64,000 nucleotides of DNA from Parasponia andersonii. Its lineage: Eukaryota > Streptophyta > Magnoliopsida > Rosales > Cannabaceae. The notes beneath the pieces are model-generated. The model was not told the DNA's origin. It worked only from the letters and a program-made list of their open reading frames with translations, and searched no databases. The DNA lies in assembly GCA_002914805.1 (NCBI GenBank), contig JXTB01000286.1:65117-129116 (forward strand), in the 5' to 3' direction. Made by a program: the position numbers and the translations under genes. Positions within the stretch are counted from its first letter, which is position 1. Each line of letters begins with the position of its first letter. Shown one piece after another: positions 11,245-23,067 of this stretch.

Positions 11245-12315
11245 GAAAACTAGTCATTTTCCCCCTCACATTTATCATTAGTATGAATTTGTCCACTCAC
11301 TTTTAATTTAGTATTCAAGAGCCTCTTAGATGACAAATTTGTTCTTTTTTTGTTCTCTTATTTTTGACTTATTATTCAAGTGCACCTAAAATGGCAAAGT
11401 TATTCTTCTTTTGTCCCCTCACTTTTAACTTATTATTTGAATGTCCTTTAAAATGGTAAAATTGTTATTCTTTTACCCATCAACTCTAATACTGTTAAAA
11501 AATTGTTAATGGACAATAGTTAAATAATCATTTTATTTTTTACATAACTAATAAATATCTTTTACTTTCTTTTTTTTTCCTATATATTAGACATTTTCAA
11601 AGAGCTAGTTTTTATGATTAAATAAATAAAATAAATGAAAAGTGGTAAAAGAAGAATAATTTTTTAATGGTTATATATATTTATATATATATATATGTAA
11701 AACGAAAAATAGACAAAATAGGGCAATTTTTGCATGAATTCATTAGTGTCAAAATAATTATTTCATTTTCTAAAAAGTCTTTCGGATATGAAAAAATGTA
11801 TTTTTTTAACTTTTAAAAATATTTTGACATTAATAAATTAATACAAAAATTGCTCTATTTTGTTTATTTTTCGTTTTACATATACATATATAGCCATTTA
11901 GAAAATTTATCTTTTTTTACCTCTTTTCGTTTATTTTTTTTATTTAATCATAAAAACTAACTCTTTGAAAATATCTAATATATAAAAAAAAACAGTAGAA
12001 GATATTTATTAGCTATTTAAAAATTAAAATGATTATTTGACTATTATCCATTAGTAATTTTCTAAGGACATTAGAATTGAGAAAGTAAATAAATAATAAT
12101 TTTACTATTTAAGAGAACATTTGAATACTAAATCAAAAGTAAATAAAGAAAAGAAAAACAATTTTGTCACTATAAAGAGCACTTGAATATTAAATCAAAA
12201 GTGAAGAGTAAAAGAAGAACAAATTTGTTATCTAAGAGACGTTTGAATGCAAAGTAAAAAATAAAGTGACAAATTCGTACTAATGACAAATGTGGGGATA
12301 AAATGGCTAGTTTTC
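11245..12315. repeat. Large foldback element, ~1.07 kb
   Basis: GAAAACTAG at 11245-11253 is mirrored by CTAGTTTTC at 12307-12315, and both arms remain complementary with gaps for about 500 bases towards a centre near 11780. Each arm holds three degenerate 60-75 base units built on a motif like TTATTATTCAAGTG...AAAATGGCAAA. No coding sequence is present. This fits a non-autonomous DNA transposon with very long inverted repeats. Confidence 0.8.
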
Positions 12316-12762
12316 TATTTTTTTAATATGTAACTTTTATATGTATTGGAAATATTTTTTGTTGAATTAGAAAAAAAAAACTAATTAAATCGATATTTCC
12401 TTACTTTGTCCTGGGCATTTCTCAAGTCTAAACCCTAACCTAGGGCAAGTTAACGAAGAAAATTAACCACGAAAGCTTAAAAAATCAGCGAAATTCCTCT
12501 CTGCTTATGATGGAAAAATAGCACGTATTCATAATTTCATCAAACATCTACTCGATGTAATGGAAAAAAAAAAAAGAAAAAGAAAAAAGAGTTGCAAGAA
12601 ATTTGAATTGGAGTTCTTTTCCAACGCCTTGACCTGTTTCAAGACGAGTCAAGGGAAACCATGGCCACTATATGCATTGTAGAGTTGAATCTGGCAAGAA
12701 CCAGAGAAAAATCTTTTGTCATATTTACATTGTATAGAAAGTTTATGTTTCTAACATTAACT
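12316..12762. other. CASP 3' flank with a telo-box
   Basis: Expected to contain the 3' untranslated region of the minus-strand CASP gene. A telo-box-like AAACCCTAA lies at 12430-12438. No other gene is recognised here. Confidence 0.45.
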
Positions 12763-15700
12763 CTAGAGCGCATGGGGGAGGTTTAGGGTCAGGGGTTTAT
12801 CACCGACATCCTCGGCACCGTTGCTGCAGAAACACCAAAAAACAAAAAAGTTAAACAGAGAAGAGGAAGAGGATAACGGGCAACTATAGTTGCTGCAAGG
12901 TCATCACGAAAACAGATGAATACCTCAGGTAGCTCAGAGCGGACATTCTGTAGAGGCAGGTAAACACTAGTATATGCAAACCGATGGTGTAGAAAAATGC
13001 AAATGTTCGAGCATACCTTCAAGGATTATAATTAATTAATATATAGACTCCAGCAAATAAACTTGATCTAATATTATAGTTCAAGAATATCAGGAAAAAA
13101 AAAAAAATGAAAGGAGACCAGAAAAATTGTAGGCTAAAGCCATGTAAATGTAATGGATAAATAGTCGAGATCAGAAAATTTTCTCGTCACTCTTATACAG
13201 TATTTGTTGTCCTGAAGGACATAGCCCAAAATTCATGGTCTAGAGTTTAGATATGGGACAAATTTAGTAGTCTCCTCTGTACAGAAAGATGGTTATGATT
13301 TTAGAACCCCAAATTAGAGTGAATATCTTAATACAAGAATAAAAAGCAAACCATTTCACCTGGAAATAAATGACAAGATTCTTAATTTACTAGCACAATT
13401 TGTAATGGGAAACAGTATGATCTTACTTGTTGCCCAGAAGAAAACGTCCACTGCTAAGTGTGATTCTATCCCTGAATCCCAATTCCTTGTACCGTTGATC
13501 CCTTTCCTAAAATCAAGAAAAGAAGTGGTTAAACCGAGTCTCGTATATTACATAAAACACAGGTGAATGACATTTGGGGAATAAACAGTAACAGCAATTA
13601 ATAGATCTTCAATGCATTCGAGGAATTTTCCCAAGTTAATCTATAGTGTATGAGCATCAACATAAATTGCTGGATATGCAGTAAAACAGTAGTGACCTAA
13701 CCTGTCAGAAACAATAATGGACACACAAGAAATAACCATACAAAATAATATGATAGAAGACGAATTTATAGAGCAGAAGATCCCAATCCATAAAGTTAGA
13801 GGAGAAAAGCACAAAGCCACATGATTTTCATACTTCTCTATAAAGACAACATTACAAAAGCTAAACACGAAGGATGACATACTCGGATATCATGAAACTC
13901 CAAAACTTCCCAAAGGAAAAGAAGAAACCTTTTTGGAGAAAGCTGCAAAAGGATTTATGTCATCTTCATAAATCTTCTTGTACTTTGATTCAACATCTGA
14001 ACTTAAACCACTTTCAAGATCCTCCACATGCTTCATACCAAGGAAAAGGGGGGGAAAAAAGAAACAATAAGAGAAAAAAAAAAAAAGCTTGAAAAGACTA
14101 AAAAGCACCCTCTCAAAATCAAAAGGGCAATATATATTATAAGCACCTTCTTTGATCCTCTAGAAACTACTTTCTCAAGATTGTAATCCTGAACATAACG
14201 AATCTTCCCATACAGTTTGACATTATCAGCTTTAGACTTTTCCAGTTCCGCCGTTAGCTGCCCTATCTTCTCCTTCAACTGTCTCGTCTCCTAAAACATT
14301 ATAAAGTGCTAATAAAAGTCACAAAAGTGAATTGTGATATTCCAAGTAGATCGAAGTGACAAAAAAAAAAAAAGAGAGAAAAAATTACAATGTTTGGTTT
14401 AATTCTTGTAAAAGATAACATACCTCCTCTGTCTCACGCAGCCGGGCCCTAAATCGATCTCGTTGATTACATATCACCTTAAGCATTGAGCTTTGATCTT
14501 GATCTGGGGAAACATGTTTCTGATCCGTGCTCTGCTTCAAAAAGGGTTAATCTTAGGAATAAGACTTTAATGGGAAGGAAATTAAAAATAGAAAAAGAAG
14601 AAAGAAAGTATAATGAAAGAAAGGATATGTTATAAAAAAAAAAAAAAAACCAAGGGAGTAAGAGTAATCAATAATGCAAGTGTAAGACCATCAAATTGCA
14701 ACTTAAAACAGAATGCTCCCACGCAGAATGACCGACTAAATATTATGCCATTGAGAGAATTAAATTTTCAACGACTCAACATCAATCAGATGTATTCTGT
14801 CTAATGACAACTAATATGCTTATCACTGAAATATAACTATCTAAATGCCAGAACTCTTTGGAAATATACCTCAGATAGTTCAGTGCCCCTCGCCTCTGAA
14901 AGATCCCAGTCATCAAATAGATTGCTTCTTTGATCTTTGGAGTTATAGCCCTGCATAGAAGGAAACAACATAAAGTTTGAAAAACTTTTAAAAGGAACTC
15001 AATAATGAAGCCAACATCACTTCATATAGACAATGCTTTGTGATGCTATGTAATGTCTTTTTTGTTTAATTGTAAAGGAACTCTGGTTCTCCCAGGAAAA
15101 TTTGTATTGGCTTTAACAATAAAAGTTCAATTTCTTATTGAAATAAAAAATAAAAATTAAACAATGTTAGTGAGAGTACATACTTATATGTGCATGCAAC
15201 TGTATGAGGTTATAGTGCGTATCTAACCACATTTGAACATTTATGCAAACTAGAGATAATATATTAACAACTCTTAACTCCAACTGTTATAATATTCAGA
15301 TTCAATATGCATCTAATGCTCCCCTTACATTAATATCATTGAATTTGAGACTACAATCAGTAATAACAGAGCCATCCTGGGCAATTTCATAAGTTACTGA
15401 ACCAAACCTTCAGTATATCATCCTCCAATTTCTGTATTAACTTTTGTTGTTCATTAACCTTCGCAGTCAGTTCTGCTATTTTGCCTTCAGCTGTTTCTAG
15501 CAATGATGTTTTCTCTGAAAGTTTGACCTGGAAGCAACAGAAAAACTGTGAAAAAACCCAACGGATGCATAACAACAAATTTTATGTTCAACTTACTCCT
15601 GTAGATTTTTGTCCGAATAGTTTAATGACTAGGATGATTTGCTTGTACAGTCGGCTTACACGCGTGCATCTATGTCTACATGCAATTGGAGGAATACAAA

Positions 15701-18076
15701 ATACAAGATATAGCATGACAAATGTCAAACAGACTTCATACCTTCATCTGCGTAAGTTCGTGTTCCATTTTCCTGTTTTTATCAAGAAGAAGAGACTCCA
15801 TTTTGCTCATCTCTTCTCCACTAGTAGCTACTTCCCAATCTTCTGCCTCAATCGAATTATAACCTACTGCCTGGATATATAACATTATGGTGTCAAACAG
15901 AAAAGCAAAAAACATTGTTGACTTGACTAGAATCATGAGTAATCTTGTGATATTCTTGAGTAGCAAAATGACACATAAGACGCATGAAACAAGAAAAAAA
16001 ACAAGACCCATCTGGAAGTCTGAAAAATACAATGTAAAACTAAATTATATATACCGGACATACAACAAGTGGAGTCAAATAAATTAAAATAACTATATAA
16101 TATAGAACACAAATTTTGTGTGCTTTTAATATCAACATGACCTTATCATTATATTCTCTTCCCAGAGTGGTCATGGAAATGGTTTCATTCCAGAGTGATG
16201 AAAATTTCTATATTAGGAAAACCCAGCTGAATTGTAAACTATCATACTGTCCTAGCAAATTAATTCTGTTCCATCATCAACAGTTGAGTAATATATAGAT
16301 ATGCAAATAGCTTCTTTAAGTTCAAGCCAAAAAAGGAAAAAAAAAAAAAAAAAGCTTCTCTAAGGCTAAAAAAGTAAATTGGTTCAAGGAAGACTCAAAT
16401 AATTGCGAAAGAATGTGAAGAATGGATGACATTACCTGCAAAATCTTCACCTTTTTACGTAAATCATCAACCAATTTTTCTGTTGGCCTTGCTTGAAGCT
16501 CTTTCTTCATCTCCTCAAGCGCTATTTCCTGTATTCATGAGAGAAAGAAAAATGAATCACTTGTGTATAAATGGGCATTACACTATACTTTGGTGAGTAC
16601 GAATCGATGAAATTAAATATACATATAAATGACTGCACAAAACATTAAGATATCCCCTGTATTCAACATTTCAGAAGACAGGGTATGTAATAGAAGTGAG
16701 AATTTTGAAAACTTGACCCGTAAAACAAAATTTCAATCAACATGATACATCGATACCAAAGAACATAAGGCTACCATGTCCAAATCAAACCTAGGAAACA
16801 ACCAATCTCTTTTGATTTAAGGCAGGCACTAGCCATTAATCATTATCAAGTAATGTAAAAACACACGTTGTGCTGGAACTAAATAAATATGTACTTCAAT
16901 CCATGAGCCCCAAGCAGAGTTGGGATGGAAATGACCATGCTCCCCGTATAATTAAGTCTTCTAGTTTTTCATTTACCATCCAAAAGAACACAGATACGCC
17001 GTAATTATGAAAAACCTTTAACTGCTCCCTGAATTTTTTTGATGGCTCCACTAACAATTGCTATCCTTGTGAAAGGGTAAGCCTGAGAAGCACCTCTCTC
17101 TGAATCCAACAAAATTACAACTATAGAAAAGTAAATCATCAGCAAGTGCCACCTAAACTTTGGTAATAAAGGACATTTAAATACAAGACTTGCTTATTAG
17201 TATTTGATTTTTCAATCTACAGAAAAAGGGTTCGATAATATAATCATATGTTGAAGCTGAACCAAGACTTTAAAGACTGGCATAAACATCAGATGAGAGA
17301 ATACCACAGGAATCTCACGTTAAAGTAGTATAAAGCTAAAGAAGAGGACTCCCTATCAAGGAAAATACCACGAACTAACTAACACAAAAGCAATATACCT
17401 TTTCACGGAGTAAGGCATTCAACTTTTTGATCTCATTGATGTGTTCTTCTCGCTCATTTGACAAGGTTGTTTCAATATTGTGAAGTTCCATGTTCAGTTC
17501 AGAAATGATCTTCTCTTTTGCAATCAAAGAGTTCTCAAGGATGGTATTTGAATCTATATTGTCACTGTGAGCACAAGAATAAACTGTAAGCTAAAACCAT
17601 AACCCAGAAGAGTAAGATCATACAAACAGACAACATGATGATTATGTCAGTAACAGTACTTATTGTTCAAATAGTGGCAACTTCACCTTTTCTTATCAGT
17701 CTCTTCATTTGCTGACTGTAATTGGGTGCGTAGAAGCCCCTGCAATTTGTGTTTTATGAAAGATTGGGCCATCAAATACGAAAAGACATAACTGAAAAGG
17801 TGAAATTCAGAAGAAAAACAACCCTACTTGTCAACCTAATTCTGAGGATAACATATGTTTGTGGTAGAAATTTTCAACCATATGCTTTCCATAGAAAACA
17901 AACAATAACGTTAACAGCATGAAAATGGTTTCACCCATCAAAAGCATCACAAGACCGGTGGGCCTAATCTAGAATTATACAAATGATAGTAAGCGAGTCC
18001 AGATCACAGATTAAAAACCTAAAGTGACAATGAATTTCTGACAGTTATCTATACACACCCCAGATCCCAACAAACG

Positions 18077-18110
<34 letters not shown>

Positions 18111-21078
18111 TAAAAAGGTTCTATTAGAAGTTAATACTAGAGTTGTTCAGGGGATCCAATGAATATTGGTTCAAAATGTAGGTAACACACCTTCTCCCTC
18201 TCAAGGCTAAGAAGCCGAGTCTGAGCTCGTTCAACTTCGTCCATCAGAAGAATGACCTCTGATTGCTTTGCTGCCCTCTCTTCCTCTGAACTAATCGAAC
18301 AACATGTGACATAATTCCGCAATTTTGTATTTTTCTATTGCAGTTAGATTCGGCAAAAAGTTTGAAATACAAGTATTTCACAGTCAAGAATCAACAGACG
18401 AAAAGTAATAAGCATATAACCTGATTGAGCACGAAGCTCAAACATTTGGTTTTGTGCAAGTTCGTGTAATTTTTGCATATTGGAAACACTTTCTTTAGCT
18501 TGTCGAAGTTGATCTTGCAACAATTGTTCTCTGCACAACAGGTTCATACATCATGGCAAGCATAAGTTAGGACAATACGACCTGATAAAGACATCAAAAA
18601 CAAAAGACAGCTAAAGACATCAATACCTTTTATCATATCAATTTTTTAAGGCCATCAATATTCTTGCTTGATATTGTTGTATTATATAAATTTAAGTAGT
18701 ATTGTTTCCATCAAAACTAAAATTAGAGACATGAATATACAAGTAACCAATCATTTGGAGTCAAAAACCAACACTTTTTACTTCAATTTGCATGGACAAC
18801 CAAAAAACTTAATCAGTTGGGAATCGTTCTAACTCAAAAAACACCATATAAAGAAATACCTTTCTTTTAGGACCTCGAGAGTTTTTTGGTTCTCCTCCGC
18901 CAAACTTCGTTGCTTGATCTCCACTATCTCTTTCACTTTTTCTTCCATCTGAACAAACATGACAAGGTTTGTGTGTTAAAAGGAGAAATCAAGTCTTTAT
19001 ACATTGTTTTGTCTCATAATTGTTCTATTTGGTTTCCTTTCTCCATTTTCCAAAGGACTTTCAAATCTGTTGGGATTTGGATGACAGGGCACTATCTTCC
19101 AATTGCTTACCTGTTGCTCTAACTGGCGATTACGCTCCTCAAGTCTTCTTATTGTTGCCTGCTGATTCTTTAAATGGGTTGCTTCTGTCCTGAATTCCTC
19201 AAGCTCAACTTTCATTTTCCTGTTCTCCAATTCTACTTCAGACAATTTCAAATCTTGCTCCTGTACAGTGGCAGAAACAAATGTGACTATACAAAAAAAT
19301 CATAAACTTACGAAACACAGTGTGCAAATAGAACAATATGTGGCCTACGCAAATGGAGAATTGATTATCATAAGTTTTCATTTCAACATAGGTATTATGC
19401 AATAATTGAAAATTTATTATGCTCAAATAACAGTGGGAATGATCTCCAATTCTCCACCCATTCCACATCTATGAATGATCACTCAACATCATGCCAAAAT
19501 TTCATTTAAGTATCATGGAAGGCACAAACAGTCAAGTTGCAGCTATGATAGGATCATGCCATCATGAATAAATGTATTGTCTTTGCTTATTACCGCAATT
19601 GAAGCAAGAGATGGATATGGATCTGGGGCCTCATAAAGTTTTTGATAGATGTTGAGAAAAGCATTCTCTGCAAACTTTGCTCTTTTTGTGAGGTTGTCAA
19701 CTTCTTCCTGGAAGCCCTTCAGTAAGGAATTAAACAAACTAAACTTCTCCTCCGATGACGCTTTCCTGAACTCTGCCACCCCGGGAAAAAAAAGGAGAAA
19801 AAAGAAAGAGGATAAAAAACCTTTTTTGGCACAAAGAACGTAATTTAAACGATTAGCAAGAAAGTATGCCCAAAAATATTAATGATCTTTCAATTGCCAC
19901 ATAACCAATAAACAGCAGAAAAGGAAGAATTTAATTTTCCTCCTTTCAGACACTAGAAAGTTTAGAGGTCAGTCAGGTTGTTTGGAGTAAAGGATCAAAT
20001 ACCTTTAGTGCTTTCTGCAAGCTTCCGCCTATTTTTCTGGCTGTTTTCCTGATTGTCAGCAATCTTAACGCCTTGCTCATCCAACACATTTCTTTCCTTC
20101 TCCAAATCAAACTCTGTGAAAACAAAAATAATAATAAAAACAAATGCACAAAGTATTGAACATAGCAAAAAGGATTTCCTATTTTCTTCGTCATAGATAT
20201 GTTGTCAACACCCATCCAAACTGTATGATTACATAAAAAAGGATGAGGAAGAGCGAAGTGGTAAGTAAATCTTTATTGATATGGGAGCTGAAAACAAAAG
20301 GAAATATCTAACTATGTCACTTCCCCAACCTTTTCGTTTCCGATACAAAACCAAGGTTATCGATGGATTCTTCATCCCATTCTACAAGAGTATCCATAAA
20401 AAAAGTCCGAAAACTGAATAAGCTTTCCTTTCATAAATACAATAGTCAGTCTAATTGCACACTACTCCTCTAGTTATGTCAATCCAATTGGGTTTTTAGG
20501 GCAATAAATCATCTTCTAACAACTCAAACCCCCAAATGCACATAACATTGTTTAATTCGAATCTCGAAACCGATTTAATTATTAAAAAAAAAAAACTAAA
20601 TCCAGCTCAAAATCCAATCAAAATTACAGAAGTCCGGGACCGATGGGCTTGAAATTAGAATTTAATTCATAATTCAAACAAATTTCATTAAGATTAATAA
20701 GAGATCATTGCAACAACAGGTGAACTTAGCATCAAAAATCTTAATTTTTTCTCGATAACTTCTTTTCCTATTATTGAACTTGTATTCTAACCAACTACTT
20801 CAATTTCAACTCCAACTGATTTTGATACGAAAAATAAGTCTTTGAGGAACAATTACGGTTCACATTCAGAAGCTAAAAAATCCTCCATAATTCATAATTT
20901 TCCACACAGTTGTAGCAATAAATAGCAAATTAATCCACAAAAAAAAAAAAATAAAACTAAATTCTAAATGGATAAATTTGGATTGGAATATACCTTTCCA
21001 GAAATCGGAGACGACGGAGACTGGAGAAGCGGAGGAGGTGAACTTGTCTCGATCGGATCCAGCTTGAGGATTCTCCAT
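12763..21078 (-). CDS. CASP: CASP golgin, Golgi coiled-coil membrane protein, 19 exons
   Basis: Golgi-anchored coiled-coil protein, spliced relative of CUX/CDP. Exons (minus): 20994-21078, 20003-20113, 19594-19772, 19111-19260, 18860-18948, 18421-18530, 18191-18285, 17687-17739, 17399-17564, 16436-16528, 15742-15870, 15408-15527, 14870-14950, 14424-14534, 14147-14290, 13929-14030, 13427-13506, 12924-13016, 12763-12823. All joins keep frame and give 683 residues, close to Arabidopsis CASP (AT3G18480, ~689). Family landmarks: DFWKEFDLEKE, NLTKRAKFAENAFLNIYQKL, RRLEERNRQLEQQ, LLMDEVERAQTRLLSLEREK, DDLRKKVKILQAVGYNS, YGKIRYVQDYN and YEDDINPFAAFSKK. A C-terminal membrane segment (FAFFYTIGLHILVFTCLY) ends in a short lumenal tail, LPHAL. 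The start at 21078 (MENPQAGSD) aligns with the Arabidopsis start; an in-frame ATG at 21189 would add 37 residues not seen in the homologue. Exon 14 has a tandem AAG/CAG acceptor (14534 or 14531). Confidence 0.96.
18078..18108. repeat. (CA)n microsatellite in a CASP intron
   Basis: An uninterrupted CA dinucleotide run of about 31 bases lies in the intron between exons 7 and 8. Confidence 0.9.
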
Positions 21079-21351
21079 TTTCGCCAAATCTCCGGATTGG
21101 ATCTCTCTGCCCAGAAACGACTTGTCGTTTTGGAGCTCCCGATGGGAAATGAATCTCTGTTCTCCAGCAAAATCTAGTTCGGCATTCACTGCCCGGGCTC
21201 TGAGGGATCAAATTATCAAAATGGCAGTTGTTCTTAATTCGCTTTTTTTCTTCAAAAATTATAATTGCAAAAAAAAAAATGGAAAAATGATGTTTTAAGC
21301 GTCCTTGCGTCGCGGCTAACTTGAATCCGAGACACCGACTGGAGTGGATAT

Positions 21352-21441
21352 TGGGCTGTAAATGGGAAAATCAATGTTGGGCTCGGTTACCCGGCCCAGA
21401 ATCAGGAGAGTCTGTGGATCTCATGTAAACTGAATTGGGCT
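21352..21441 (-). promoter_or_regulatory. Cluster of site II (TGGGCY) elements upstream of CASP
   Basis: TGGGCT occurs on the plus strand at 21352-21357, 21378-21383 and 21436-21441, and GGCCCA (TGGGCC on the minus strand) at 21393-21398. They lie 275-365 bases upstream of the CASP start in a locally GC-richer patch. Site II elements bind TCP factors and are typical of plant housekeeping promoters. The motif match is direct; function is inferred. Confidence 0.55.
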
Positions 21442-21489
21442 GGATATTTCGCTGCCGAATCATACAGCCCTGGACTTCCCAGTTATCGC

Positions 21490-22075
21490 CACCGTGTATC
21501 ATCCATCCTCTCAATGTCGTTCTCCCTTTTGTTAGTGTTAATGTAAGTTAAAAGTATTTGATTTTTGTTTTTTTTTTTCTTTTTAAAAAATTGAATTGTT
21601 GATAGCTTTCTATGTTTAAATTGTCTAAAATTTTTGTTTTATCTTTGCAAATATAGTTGAATTTGTTGCAAACATAGTTGATTTTTTGGTTTAATTTGTT
21701 GTTAATTATATTTTTTTTATAATTGAATTTTTAGGTCCTGTAATTGTTGCTAAATTTGTTTATCTTTTGTTTAGTCAAAATAAGTCACTTGTCTGATTAT
21801 ATTAAGAAAGTATATATTGATTATTCGGGGGAGGGGATAACATGTTACACGAATGTAAATGAAATAATGAGTCAATGTCCAAGATTCTAGGGGGGGAAAA
21901 AAAGAATTGAGGACTAAGATGGACAAAAAATTCATTGAAAAGTAATCTTTAATAGCTTGGATCCTATACTCCTACACCTTAGATTATGGAGCAGAGGTAG
22001 AGTTTAGGACATTTGGGTAAATGTACAAAAGTAGCAAGTTATGAATTCAATCATAATGCTTATTATATTAAATTT
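21490..22075. other. AT-rich intergenic DNA
   Basis: Between the CASP promoter region and the next foldback. Nothing coding is recognised. Confidence 0.55.
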
Positions 22076-22184
22076 TGGCTTTTTAATACAAAAACCCCAA
22101 TATATAATAAAATTAATCATGAATTCAATATTCTGGGGTAAAAACCCCTAAAGTCCCTTAATTGTTAGAAAATAAAGGTGTTTT

Positions 22185-22219
<35 letters not shown>

Positions 22220-23067
22220 TTATACGGTTAAGTCCCATTATTTTATTTCTAGTTTTTAGGTTTTCATTTTTATATTTTGTTTTATTTTAATCCTTTTTAT
22301 TCTAAACTTTCTAAAATTATTGTTAATTAGCACTTGTCTAAAAGGTGCTTATCTCAATAAGAGTAAAATTAGAAACAAAGATAAATTAATATTATTAAAA
22401 AACAAAAGAAAATTTGGACTATCATTTCGTTCAAGATGAAAGTAAGAAATTGGAAAATTTTATATGATTCAAATAAAGTTCTATTTTGGTCTAAATATTT
22501 ATATATCTAAAAGATAAGTACATGAATACTTGTACTAAATTAGATTTATATTAGAACCATATAACATTTTAACAATATATATCCCATAAAATTAGAATGA
22601 CAAAACATAAAATTGGTAACATATGTCTCATAAATTGACAATATATTCATATGTCATTCTTCTAGATATATGAATAATTGGATTAAAATAGATCTATACT
22701 AGAGCGAAATAAAATTTTTTAATTTCTTACCTTCGTCTTTAATGAAAATGATAGCCTAACTATTTTTTTTAAATACTAATTTCCTTTTATTTCCAATTTT
22801 ATCGTTGTTGAAATGAGCTAATTAATATTTATATTAGATAAAAAATATTAAAAAAGTATAACATGAAACACAAATCTAAGAATAAGGACTTAAAAAGCCA
22901 CAAATAAAATAATGAGAACTTAACTGTTAAAAAAAAACTAACAGAACATAATTCTTTTCGAATAAAACTAATAGTAAGAGACTTCAGAAATTTTGTTCTA
23001 AACAATTGAGTTTAAAATTAATTTTATTAAATTATTCCAAATTTAAGGATTTTTGTATTAAAAAGCC
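22076..23067. repeat. Large foldback element, ~1.0 kb
   Basis: GGCTTTTTAATACAAAAA at the left end is repeated in reverse complement at 23050-23067. Internal blocks also pair, for example GTTAAGTCCCATTATTTTAT near 22227 with its mirror near 22900, and GTAAGAAATTGGAAAATTTT near 22441 with its mirror near 22720. The centre is near 22571. The left arm contains (TA)n at 22190-22214. No coding sequence is present. Confidence 0.75.

Noticed and set aside
12425..12445. Telo-box as promoter of an unseen plus-strand gene
   Set aside because: No coding exon follows on the plus strand; it falls in the CASP 3' flank.
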